DNA of 20,997 nucleotides from Phycisphaerae bacterium (lineage in GTDB: Bacteria > Planctomycetota > Phycisphaerae > Phycisphaerales > SM1A02). Each line of letters begins with the position of its first letter. Position 1 is the stretch's first letter. Made by a program: the position numbers and the translations under genes. The DNA lies in NCBI GenBank assembly GCA_002862325.1, contig PKCT01000304.1:1-20997 (forward strand), in the 5' to 3' direction. The notes beneath the pieces are model-generated. The model did no database searches. It was not told the DNA's origin and was given only the letters and a program-made list of their open reading frames with translations. Positions 1 through 6,228 of the stretch are shown here, piece after piece.

Positions 1-211
1 CCAGCTTCTTCGCCGCATCGAGCCGGCCCCTCCGATCGTCCTGCTCAGGCCGGCTCAGGCGAGCCGCCGCGAGAGTCAGCGAGGCCTGAGCGAAGCACTT
101 CGGGAAGGCGTGTTCGCCGTCCTGGATCGTCCTCTCGGGCTCGAGTCGATGCTCGAGACCCTCCGCCGCGTGGTGCGTCGTCACTACGCGGATCGATGGC
201 CCGTCGTCTGA
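1..211 (+). CDS. C-terminal end of a response-regulator-like (receiver domain) protein, 5' truncated
   Basis: An open frame enters from the left edge (codons start at base 2) and ends at TGA 209-211, giving 69 residues. The stretch GVFAVLDRPLGLESMLETLR resembles the last beta strand and alpha helix of CheY-like receiver domains, where the usual form is a hydrophobic strand, then KP, then a helix rich in L and E. Here the conserved Lys before the cis-Pro is Arg (DRP instead of DKP). The protein ends right after this helix (RRHYADRWPVV), so no C-terminal output domain follows: it is either a single-domain regulator or has its receiver at the C-terminus. The phosphoacceptor region lies outside the window. 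groES begins 60 nt downstream on the same strand. The family call rests on a short pattern and is moderate. Confidence 0.5.
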   Translation, partial: QLLRRIEPAPPIVLLRPAQASRRESQRGLSEALREGVFAVLDRPLGLESMLETLRRVVRRHYADRWPVV

Positions 212-259
212 CGAGCCGCCAACCCCGTTTCTTTCCCCCTCTTTCCCCTTCGTTTCAAT

Positions 260-263
260 GGAG
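260..263 (+). promoter_or_regulatory. Shine-Dalgarno site deciding the groES start
   Basis: GGAG lies 8 nt before ATG 272. It favours that ATG (protein begins MNVRPLGDK, as in the family) over the in-frame GTG at 263, which would add three residues and overlap the site itself. Confidence 0.6.
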
Positions 264-271
264 TGAGAAGC

Positions 272-562
272 ATGAACGTTCGACCGCTCGGCGACAAGAT
301 TATCGTCCAGCGCGAGGAAGCCGCGACTCAGACCGAGTCCGGAATCTTCCTCCCGGAGTCCGCCAAGGACAAGCCCAAGACCGGAAAGGTCATCGCCCTC
401 GGCGATGGCAACCTCAACAAGGACACCGGTGATTACCTTCCGTTCACTGTGAAGAAGGGCGAGACCGTCATCTTCAGTTCGTACGCCGGAACCGAGATCA
501 AGATCGACGGTTCGGAGTATCTCATCATGACCGAGGACGACATCCTCGGAATCGTCGACTGA
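272..562 (+). CDS. groES: GroES co-chaperonin (Cpn10)
   Basis: This is the 10-kDa lid of the GroEL/GroES folding chamber; seven subunits cap a GroEL ring in the cytoplasm in an ATP-dependent cycle. The 96-residue protein has the usual family length. It starts MNVRPLGDKIIVQ, and GIFLPESAKDKPKTGKVIAL covers the mobile-loop region that contacts GroEL. The C-terminus, YLIMTEDDILGIVD, is also typical. The start is ATG 272, preceded by GGAG. The gene heads a tight unit: the next small gene starts 16 nt after its stop and groEL follows. I found no CIRCE element (TTAGCACTC-N9-GAGTGCTAA) in the 60 nt upstream; that stretch is instead pyrimidine-rich (about 225-256), so HrcA-type control is not supported here. 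Confidence 0.97.
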   Translation: MNVRPLGDKIIVQREEAATQTESGIFLPESAKDKPKTGKVIALGDGNLNKDTGDYLPFTVKKGETVIFSSYAGTEIKIDGSEYLIMTEDDILGIVD

Positions 563-578
563 GCATCGGAGGCCCTGG

Positions 579-797
579 ATGCAACCCGACGAACTCCGGA
601 CTGCCTTCTCTCGGCTCGACGGAAAGCGAACGGTTCGCATCACCTTCGCCGCCGGACAGACCCTCGTCGTTGACGGCGCGGTGCTCATACCGGTGGAGGA
701 CGACGGCCTTCTCAAGCTCACCGACGGTGATCGGGAGTTCGTGGTGAACTCGGCCCGAGTGGCCTGGATCGAGATCGATCTTCCGAAGAAACCCTAA
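579..797 (+). CDS. Small beta-rich protein of unknown function encoded between groES and groEL
   Basis: I do not recognise this 72-residue protein. It starts at ATG 579, 6 nt after a strong GGAGG (568-572) and 16 nt after the groES stop, and ends 46 nt before groEL, so it is almost certainly made from the groESL transcript. After a short N-terminal helix (MQPDELRTAFSRLDGK), alternating hydrophobic residues suggest about five beta strands (TVRITFAAGQTLVV, GAVLIPVED, LLKLTD, REFVVNSARVAWIEI). That spacing, with a final strand of the form VNxxRVAWIEI, recalls small barrel folds such as LSm or SH3-like domains. This is fold-level inference only. There is no signal peptide, Cys or membrane segment. 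A role as chaperonin accessory or as an RNA- or protein-binding adaptor is possible but unproven. Confidence 0.85.
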   Translation: MQPDELRTAFSRLDGKRTVRITFAAGQTLVVDGAVLIPVEDDGLLKLTDGDREFVVNSARVAWIEIDLPKKP

Positions 798-843
798 ACC
801 CCACGTCGACCAGAACGACGCGATAGAGAACAAGGAACACACA

Positions 844-2478
844 ATGGCTGCCAAGCAGATTGCCTACGACAACGACGCACGCGAGCGGATTCTCCGTGGC
901 GTTCAGAAGCTCGCCAAGGCGGTGAAGGTCACCCTCGGCCCCTCCGGTCGAGTGGTCGTGCTCGAGAAGTCCTTCGGTGCCCCCACGGTCACCAAGGACG
1001 GCGTGAGCGTCGCGAAGGAGATCGAACTCGCCGATCCCTACGAGAACATGGGTGCTCAGATGGTGAAGGAAGTCGCCAGCAAGTCCAGCAAGGACGCCGG
1101 TGACGGCACCACCACCGCGACGGTCTACGCAGAAGCGATCTTCCAAGAGGGACTCAAGAACATCACCGCCGGCGCCAACGCCAACGCGGTGAAGCGTGGC
1201 ATCGATCAAGCGGTTCAGGCGGTCGTCTCCGACCTCCAGGGAATGTCCAAGCCGGTCAGCGATTCGACCGAGATCGCCCAAGTGGGTTCGTGCTCGGCGA
1301 ATCAGGACATGACGATCGGCAAGATCATCGCGGAAGCGATGGACAAGGTCGGCAAGGACGGCGTCATCACGGTCGAGGAAGGCAAGAGTCTGGAGACCGA
1401 GGTCGAGCTGCTCGAGGGCATGCAGTTCGACAAGGGGTACCTCAGTCCCCACTTCGTTACGGACACCACCGACATGGAGTGCGTCCTCGAAGATTGCTAC
1501 GTCCTGATCCACGAGAAGAAGATCGCCTCGGCCAAGGACCTCATCCCGGTGCTCGGGAAGGTCGCCGAGTCGGGCAAGAGCGTCCTCATCATCGCCGAGG
1601 ACATCGAAGGTGAAGCCCTGGCGACCCTGGTCGTCAACAAGCTCCGCGGCGTCCTCAAGGTCGTGGCGGTTAAGGCTCCGGGATTCGGAGATCGTCGCAA
1701 GGCCATGCTCGAGGACATCTCGGTCCTCACCGGTGGCACCGCGATCATGGAAGAGCTCGGCATCGATCTCGAGAAGCTCGCGATCAACGAGCTTGGTCGC
1801 GCCAAGAAGGTCACCATCACCAAGGACACCACGACGATCGTTGAAGGTGCCGGCAAGACCTCCGACATCAAGGGCCGGATCGATCAGATCAAGGCTCAGA
1901 TCGAGAACACCTCGAGCGACTACGACCGCGAGAAGCTCCAGGAGCGTCTCGCGAAGCTCGCCGGTGGTGTCGCCCAAATCAACGTCGGCGCGGCGACCGA
2001 GGTTGAGATGAAGGAGAAGAAGGCCCGTGTCGAGGACGCTCTCCACGCGTGCCGTGCCGCGGTCGAAGAGGGCATCCTGCCCGGTGGTGGTGTGGCCGTG
2101 CTGAGAGCTCGACGCGCCATCGAGAAGGCTCGGAAGGCCGCGACCGGTGACGAGAAGATTGGTTGCGACATCGTGCATCGCGCCCTCGTCGCACCGATCA
2201 AGCAGATCGCCTCGAACTGCGGTCTCGACGGATCCATCGTCGCCCAGAAGGTCGAAGAGGACGATCGCGATGCGTTCGGATTCAACGCGATGACCGGCGA
2301 GTACGGGGACCTCGTCAAGGACGGCGTGATCGTGCCGACTAAGGTCGAACGAGTCGCCCTTCACAACGCGGCGTCGATCAGCGGTCTGCTTCTCACCACC
2401 GACTGTGCGATCACCGAGATCAAGGAGTCCAAGGAGAAGGCCGGTGCCGGAGCCGGCATGGAGGACATGGACTTCTGA
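844..2478 (+). CDS. groEL: GroEL chaperonin (Cpn60)
   Basis: This is the 60-kDa chaperonin; double seven-membered rings enclose unfolded proteins and use ATP hydrolysis with GroES. The 544 residues match family length. The ATP-binding loop DGTTTAT sits at residues 87-93 and the second nucleotide loop GILPGGGVAVL is near residue 410. The conserved Asp of the VEDALH motif is present. The N-terminal nucleotide motif reads LGPSGRVVVL, with Ser and Val where E. coli has Lys34 and Asn37. The tail, GAGAGMEDMDF, is a short variant of the usual GGM repeats. AAGGA lies 7 nt before ATG 844. It is the last gene of the groES-orf-groEL unit and is followed by a strong hairpin. Members of this phylum often carry several groEL copies, so this need not be the only one. 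Confidence 0.98.
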   Translation: MAAKQIAYDNDARERILRGVQKLAKAVKVTLGPSGRVVVLEKSFGAPTVTKDGVSVAKEIELADPYENMGAQMVKEVASKSSKDAGDGTTTATVYAEAIFQEGLKNITAGANANAVKRGIDQAVQAVVSDLQGMSKPVSDSTEIAQVGSCSANQDMTIGKIIAEAMDKVGKDGVITVEEGKSLETEVELLEGMQFDKGYLSPHFVTDTTDMECVLEDCYVLIHEKKIASAKDLIPVLGKVAESGKSVLIIAEDIEGEALATLVVNKLRGVLKVVAVKAPGFGDRRKAMLEDISVLTGGTAIMEELGIDLEKLAINELGRAKKVTITKDTTTIVEGAGKTSDIKGRIDQIKAQIENTSSDYDREKLQERLAKLAGGVAQINVGAATEVEMKEKKARVEDALHACRAAVEEGILPGGGVAVLRARRAIEKARKAATGDEKIGCDIVHRALVAPIKQIASNCGLDGSIVAQKVEEDDRDAFGFNAMTGEYGDLVKDGVIVPTKVERVALHNAASISGLLLTTDCAITEIKESKEKAGAGAGMEDMDF

Positions 2479-2512
2479 ACCCCGCCGACATCGTCGGCAA
2501 CGAGTCAAGAAT

Positions 2513-2550
2513 CGCGGCGTCGGGACGGATCCGTCTCGACGCCGCGTCTT
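2513..2550 (+). terminator. Hairpin terminator after groEL
   Basis: Bases 2513-2546 form an almost perfect palindrome: CGCGGCGTCG pairs with CGACGCCGCG and GACGGA with TCCGTC, with one G-T pair that becomes a G-U wobble in RNA. The stem is about 15 bp around a GATC loop. It begins 34 nt after the groEL stop and is followed by TCTT, a weak T tract. A smaller hairpin (GCCGAC-ATC-GTCGGC, 2484-2498) precedes it. This most likely ends the chaperonin transcript. Confidence 0.6.
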
Positions 2551-2581
2551 CGTTCAGACGCGAAGTGCAAGGAGATCGGCC

Positions 2582-2947
2582 ATGCCGTTCGGATCTGGTG
2601 GCGCAGGAACCCTCGGTTCGCTTGGAATGATCATGATGCCCCTGGCGATCGTGGTCATGATGCTCAAGCAGCCTCCGGGACCCGTCGCGAAGTTGATCCG
2701 GTCCGGAGCCACCTCTCCGGAGACCGCGAGGCGCTTGAATCGCATCGGTATCCCCAGGTCGTACGTCGTCGAGCCTGCGGTTCGTCAGGGGAGGGTGGTT
2801 CGGACGGAAGACGGTCGGTACTGGGTGGACCTCAGGATGAACAGACGATTCCGTCTCAAGGTGGCGGTTCTCGCCGGGGTTCTGGGGCTCGTGGCGACCG
2901 GCGGACTGGTCTGGGCCGTGGGGGAGGTGATCGGCGATGCCGGTTGA
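2582..2947 (+). CDS. Small predicted membrane protein, unknown function
   Basis: The 121-residue protein starts at ATG 2582 after AAGGAG (2569-2574). Two hydrophobic segments are visible, roughly residues 9-28 (LGSLGMIMMPLAIVVMML) and 93-116 (KVAVLAGVLGLVATGGLVWA). They flank a basic, probably cytoplasmic loop of about 60 residues containing SPETARRLNRIGIPRSYVV and VRQGRVVRTEDGRYWVDLR. The loop has the look of a small helical or winged-helix element, but I cannot assign a family. Its last 11 bases overlap the start of the DUF1294-type gene, so the two are probably translated together and may act together in the membrane. It begins 36 nt after the groEL hairpin. A longer upstream open frame runs in from groEL DNA, but the ribosome site fixes this start. 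Confidence 0.82.
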   Translation: MPFGSGGAGTLGSLGMIMMPLAIVVMMLKQPPGPVAKLIRSGATSPETARRLNRIGIPRSYVVEPAVRQGRVVRTEDGRYWVDLRMNRRFRLKVAVLAGVLGLVATGGLVWAVGEVIGDAG

Positions 2948-3245
2948 GATAGATCGTTCCACGCTGATACTCGTCCTGATAGTCGCTTGGGTCTTCATTC
3001 TCAGCTGCGTTTCCTTCGTCATGTTTGCGATCGACAAGAGCCGCGCGCGACATGGGCGATGGCGCGTCCCCGAATCGAGACTTCATCTGCTCGAGTGGCT
3101 CGGTGGATGGCCGGGCGCATTCATGGGCATGGCGATCCTGCGGCACAAGCGTAGGAAGGGGTGGTATGTCGCGCAGACGGTCGCCGCCGCGATCACTTGG
3201 GTGATCACGGCGGCGTGGTTGTTCGGTGCCTGGCGGAGTCCCTGA
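2937..3245 (+). CDS. DUF1294 family membrane protein
   Basis: The 102-residue protein carries the DUF1294 signature: FVMFAIDKSRARHGRWRVPE (residues 27-46), then LHLLEWLGGWPGAF and LRHKRRKGWY. Hydrophobic segments lie at about residues 9-30, 57-67 (short) and 78-97, so it is an inner-membrane protein. The family is widespread, often fused to a cold-shock domain, and its function is not established; no cold-shock domain is present here. ATG 2937 has GGGAGG (2922-2927) upstream and lies inside the end of the preceding membrane-protein gene, an 11-nt overlap that suggests translational coupling. The stop at 3245 is 8 nt from the stop of the convergent pseudopilin-like gene. Confidence 0.88.
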   Translation: MPVEIDRSTLILVLIVAWVFILSCVSFVMFAIDKSRARHGRWRVPESRLHLLEWLGGWPGAFMGMAILRHKRRKGWYVAQTVAAAITWVITAAWLFGAWRSP

Positions 3246-3253
3246 GCGTCTTC

Positions 3254-4390
3254 TCAGTTCAGGCTGAGGAAGTCCCGCCCCTTGATTCCGTTGGTCGTCA
3301 GGATGTGGAAGCTCGTGTCCACGATGGTGTCGTAGGCGGTGTCCTGGTAGTAGCCGGTCGGGCCGTACTGTGAATCGCGACTCCAGGTGCCGTACTGACA
3401 CTCTCCGACGGGCTCGCAGCCGGCGCAGATGTCGTTCTCTTCGTGGAGCTTGCGTGCTCGTCCATCGGCGTCCATCGCTTCGCGTACACCCATCGGTGCG
3501 ACATGGCCGTCGAAGAACATCGTGATCGGCACCGAGTTGTATCCCTGATTGAACATCCAGGAGGGATCGTCGCCACCGAAGTACGGGTTGCGCTCTGATT
3601 CCTGGTTCTGGAGCCAGTGGTGCTCGATCATGCAGGTCTTGAGATCCGGGAATCGGCACATGCCGACCGCGGGTGAGCGATACGCCGCAGGGAAGGAGTT
3701 GGGGTTCTTCCATCCACAGGAGGAGTGGACCTCCGGGTGGAACATCGCCGCCGGACTCCAGACATAGCTCGCCCAGACGATTCGTCCCACTTCATCCTCG
3801 TTCGCGGGGACGTGGAACTCCTCGGGATACTCGAAGAACGGCTCCGCCAGTTCGCGGGTGATCACGTCCTTGGGGGCGTAGAAGATCGGGTCGTAGAACC
3901 GGTCGCCGACGTAGGAGTTGAATCCCTTGTTGTTCGGCGCTCGGAAGCCGCCGAAGATCAGGGGTGGATTCGGAACGTTGTAGGAGAGCGGCTGGTACAG
4001 GAGGTGGAAGGTCAGACTCCAGGTCAACGTGTCTCCGGGGATCCACGAAGGACAGAGGCTTCCGCCCGACCATGCGCCGAAGAGTTCGCCGTTCTGGTCG
4101 TATCCGGCGACCAGTTGCCCCATGCATCCCACCTTCTCGCTGTATTCGGTGGGATCCCCATTGACGAGGCCGAGATCGTCCGGGCACCCGGTGAACTGTC
4201 GATCCCCCCAGTCCGCGGCATAGGCGACGTTGGCGACCGAGAGGTTTCTCAGGTTGCCCGATGATTGGGTCTGCCGAGCCGAATCACGTGCCTTGCCGAT
4301 TGCCGGAAGAAGGATGGCGATTAGCAACGCGATGATCGACACCACCACAAGGAGCTCGACGATCGTGAACGCTCTCTGATGAATCGGCAT
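3254..4390 (-). CDS. Pseudopilin-like protein with prepilin N-terminus (downstream copy of a tandem pair)
   Basis: The 378-residue protein begins MPIHQRAFTIVELLVVVSII, a type IV prepilin/type II secretion signal: short basic leader, FTIVELL with Glu at +5, then a long hydrophobic helix (about residues 8-29) ending LLPAIGKARD. The residue before the cleavage site is Ala, not the usual Gly. The large C-terminal domain contains MIEHHWLQN, GDDPSW, MFFDGHV (reminiscent of the H-X9-DG end of planctomycete pseudopilins) and CAGC. It is a clear paralog of the protein encoded at 4633-5835, with near-identical blocks throughout. ATG 4390 follows a GGAG 11 nt upstream, and a weak TATCCT lies at 4441-4446 on the same strand. 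It likely sits in the inner or outer envelope as a pilus or secretion subunit; its exact role is unknown. Confidence 0.88.
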   Translation of the reverse strand: MPIHQRAFTIVELLVVVSIIALLIAILLPAIGKARDSARQTQSSGNLRNLSVANVAYAADWGDRQFTGCPDDLGLVNGDPTEYSEKVGCMGQLVAGYDQNGELFGAWSGGSLCPSWIPGDTLTWSLTFHLLYQPLSYNVPNPPLIFGGFRAPNNKGFNSYVGDRFYDPIFYAPKDVITRELAEPFFEYPEEFHVPANEDEVGRIVWASYVWSPAAMFHPEVHSSCGWKNPNSFPAAYRSPAVGMCRFPDLKTCMIEHHWLQNQESERNPYFGGDDPSWMFNQGYNSVPITMFFDGHVAPMGVREAMDADGRARKLHEENDICAGCEPVGECQYGTWSRDSQYGPTGYYQDTAYDTIVDTSFHILTTNGIKGRDFLSLN

Positions 4391-4568
4391 CTTTGGCTGT
4401 ACTCCAACTCCACACTCGGAGGCCCCGTTGGCCCGCCAAAAGGATACAGGAAATTTCTTCGGGTTACGGATCAACTTCTGTTTCCGTGCACGCACGGGGC
4501 TGGGAGGGGTGCGGTCAGGTCCCAAAACCAGCCTCGATGGTCTGATTTGGATGCTACCCATCGACGAA

Positions 4569-4598
4569 AAGGCCGGGACCCCATGGGGTCCCGGCCTT
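4569..4598 (-). terminator. Perfect 30-nt palindromic terminator after the upstream pseudopilin-like gene
   Basis: AAGGCCGGGACCCC, then the self-complementary pair AT, then GGGGTCCCGGCCTT form a flawless palindrome 34 nt after the stop of the minus-strand gene at 4633. Read on the minus strand the right arm is followed by TT and then CGTC, so there is a TTTT run across the stem base. This fits a rho-independent terminator; it could also act on the plus strand. Confidence 0.72.
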
Positions 4599-4632
4599 CG
4601 ATGAACTCGTCCCTGGCTGGAGGGATTGACGA

Positions 4633-5835
4633 TCACTCGGAGACGGCGATGAAGTCGCGACCACGGATTCCGTTGGTCGTGCCGATGTGCATGCCGGTCG
4701 AGACGATGCTGTCGTACGCACGGGCGTAGCCGTAGCCGCCGTTGTTCGGCAGGGGGGAGGTGCAGCTGGACTCGCCGCTGCCGTGGTTGAACGCGGACAT
4801 GTAGCTGCGGTTCCACAGGCCGGCTTCGGCCGGACCGTCTCGACTGTCAGAATCGCAGCCGGCACAGACGTCGTTCTCGTCCACGAGCTTCGCGGCACGC
4901 TGGTCGGAGTCCATCGCTTCGCGGACACCCTTGGTTCGAACACTGCCGTCGAAGAACATGCAGACCGGGGCGGAGTTGTAGCCCTGGCTGAAGAGCCACG
5001 AGGGATCGTCACCCGAGAAGAGTGGGTTGGACTCCGACTCCGCGTTCTGGAGCCAGTGGTGCTCGATCATGCGGGTCTTGAGATCCGGGAACTTGCAGAG
5101 GCCGACCGCCGGGCTCTTGTAGGCCGCAGGGGCGCCGCCCTTGGGGTTTGTGAAACCACAGGTCGCGGTCACTTCGGGGTTCCACATCGCGGCGGGACTG
5201 AAGACGTAGCTCGAGTAGGCGACGACCTGGCTGCTGGTGTTCTGCGGGTTGTTCGGCGTGAATTCGCCCGGATAGTCGAAGAAGGGTTCCGCGAGGCGGA
5301 AGGGGATGACGTCCTTGGGGGCGAAGAACACCTTGTCGTACCAGCGGTCGCCCACGTAGGAGTTGAACGCTTTGGCGGTGCACAGGCGATACGCACCGAA
5401 GGTTGCTCGGCCCGGATCGCTGGCGTGCGGTGAGAAGACGTTGTCGAAGCAGAACGTCCAGTAGCCGGCCGGTCCCGGGTAGCCGCTGTTCGAACCGCAG
5501 AGCGGTCCAGCGACCCAGTATCCCCACAGATCGCCGTCAGAGTCGTAGCCGGCGAACATCTGTCCCATGCAGCCGACCTTTTCGCCGTATTCGACGCCAT
5601 CGCCTCCGACGAGCCCGGCGTCGTCGGGGACGGCGGTCCACTGGCGATCGCCCCAGTCCGCGGCGTAGGTGTCGCAGGCGACCGAGAGGTTTCGCAGATT
5701 GCCCTGCGACTGGGTCATGCGAGCGGCATCCCGAGCCTTGCCGATGGCGGGAAGAAGGATGGCGATGAGCAGGGCGATGATGGAAACCACCACCAGCAGT
5801 TCAACGATCGTGAAGCCAGGACGTCTCTTTTTCAT
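4633..5835 (-). CDS. Pseudopilin-like protein with canonical prepilin N-terminus (upstream copy of a tandem pair)
   Basis: The 400-residue protein begins MKKRRPGFTIVELLVVVSII, a textbook prepilin signal with basic leader, Gly at -1 and Glu at +5, followed by a hydrophobic helix to LLPAIGKARDAAR. The rest is a large exported domain with SYVGDRWYDKVFFAPKDVI, SPAVGLCKFPDLKT, MIEHHWLQN, GDDPSWLF, MFFDGSV and DVCAGCDSD blocks shared with the neighbour at 3254-4390. It differs by a Gly/Ser/Asn-rich insertion near the C-terminus (HGSGESSCTSPLPNNGG). ATG 5835 has GGAG 9 nt upstream. A strong terminator follows the stop, so the two copies are probably separate transcripts. It is likely processed by a PilD-type peptidase and assembled in the envelope. 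Confidence 0.9.
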   Translation of the reverse strand: MKKRRPGFTIVELLVVVSIIALLIAILLPAIGKARDAARMTQSQGNLRNLSVACDTYAADWGDRQWTAVPDDAGLVGGDGVEYGEKVGCMGQMFAGYDSDGDLWGYWVAGPLCGSNSGYPGPAGYWTFCFDNVFSPHASDPGRATFGAYRLCTAKAFNSYVGDRWYDKVFFAPKDVIPFRLAEPFFDYPGEFTPNNPQNTSSQVVAYSSYVFSPAAMWNPEVTATCGFTNPKGGAPAAYKSPAVGLCKFPDLKTRMIEHHWLQNAESESNPLFSGDDPSWLFSQGYNSAPVCMFFDGSVRTKGVREAMDSDQRAAKLVDENDVCAGCDSDSRDGPAEAGLWNRSYMSAFNHGSGESSCTSPLPNNGGYGYARAYDSIVSTGMHIGTTNGIRGRDFIAVSE

Positions 5836-5988
5836 GGGAAGTCACTCCAAAGCCAGACAGAATGGTGGACCCCAATGCTCACACTGCCCATCCCTGGGAG
5901 CGGTCGGCCCGATCTACGGCGATAAAAACTGAAGCACGCCGTACGAAGAGCACGATCGAAACCCACGGATTCACGCCCCCGACGTCCC

Positions 5989-5994
5989 TATAAT
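5989..5994 (+). promoter_or_regulatory. Candidate -10 element (TATAAT)
   Basis: This is an exact sigma-70 -10 consensus in otherwise GC-rich sequence, upstream of the glycosylasparaginase-pduO pair. No good -35 sits 16-18 nt upstream (CGGATT at 17 nt), so the call depends on the -10 alone. Confidence 0.4.
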
Positions 5995-6214
5995 CGGTGG
6001 ACGTTCGTGGACGTGGTCGTCTGTGTGCAGGAAGTCCTGCGGAACGGTCTTCGAAACATCCGGCACGTTCGGCCGCGGATGGGATGATTCGAAGAGAGAA
6101 AGAAGTGCATCCGCTTTCGGTTGTTTCGCAGGGGAGGTTCCATTGGTTCCGAATTCTGGATGGATTCTCCCAGCGGCCATGATCTCGAGGGTCCCCAACC
6201 TCCGAGAAGTCCTT

Positions 6215-6221
6215 CGAGGGG
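6215..6221 (+). promoter_or_regulatory. Ribosome site deciding the glycosylasparaginase start
   Basis: CGAGGGG lies 7 nt before GTG 6229. It supports this GTG over in-frame ATG 6160 and TTG 6121, which have no such site and would add a Pro/Arg/Ser-rich stretch unlike the family. Confidence 0.5.
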
Positions 6222-6228
6222 CCGTCGT

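Larger units (their letters stand above)
5836..6228. other. 393-nt divergent intergenic region
   Basis: No convincing gene is present. It separates the minus-strand pseudopilin-like gene from the plus-strand glycosylasparaginase gene and must hold promoters for both. The clearest signal is TATAAT at 5989-5994 on the plus strand. A purine-rich stretch (GAAGAGAGAAAGAAG, about 6091-6105) and a GGGGAGG (6131-6137) occur further down, the latter without a usable start codon at the right distance. Short open frames here on both strands lack ribosome sites and recognisable protein patterns. If transcription starts near 6001, the glycosylasparaginase mRNA has a leader of about 230 nt, long enough for regulation, but I see no riboswitch I can name. 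Confidence 0.5.

Noticed and set aside
212..271. Possible CIRCE or heat-shock element before groES
   Set aside because: No TTAGCACTC-like repeat or matching inverted repeat found in this gap.
718..2508. Long open frame antisense to groEL (about 596 codons)
   Set aside because: It mirrors groEL codon structure in GC-rich DNA, has Asp/Leu/Arg-heavy composition with no domain pattern and no ribosome site.
3242..3257. Short inverted repeat CTGAG...CTCAG between convergent genes at 3245 and 3254
   Set aside because: Only 5 bp of stem, overlapping both stop regions, without a T tract; too weak for a terminator.
4441..4474. TTGATC and TATCCT on the minus strand upstream of the pseudopilin-like gene at 4390
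   Set aside because: The spacing is 22 nt, too long for a standard sigma-70 promoter; not listed as a promoter.
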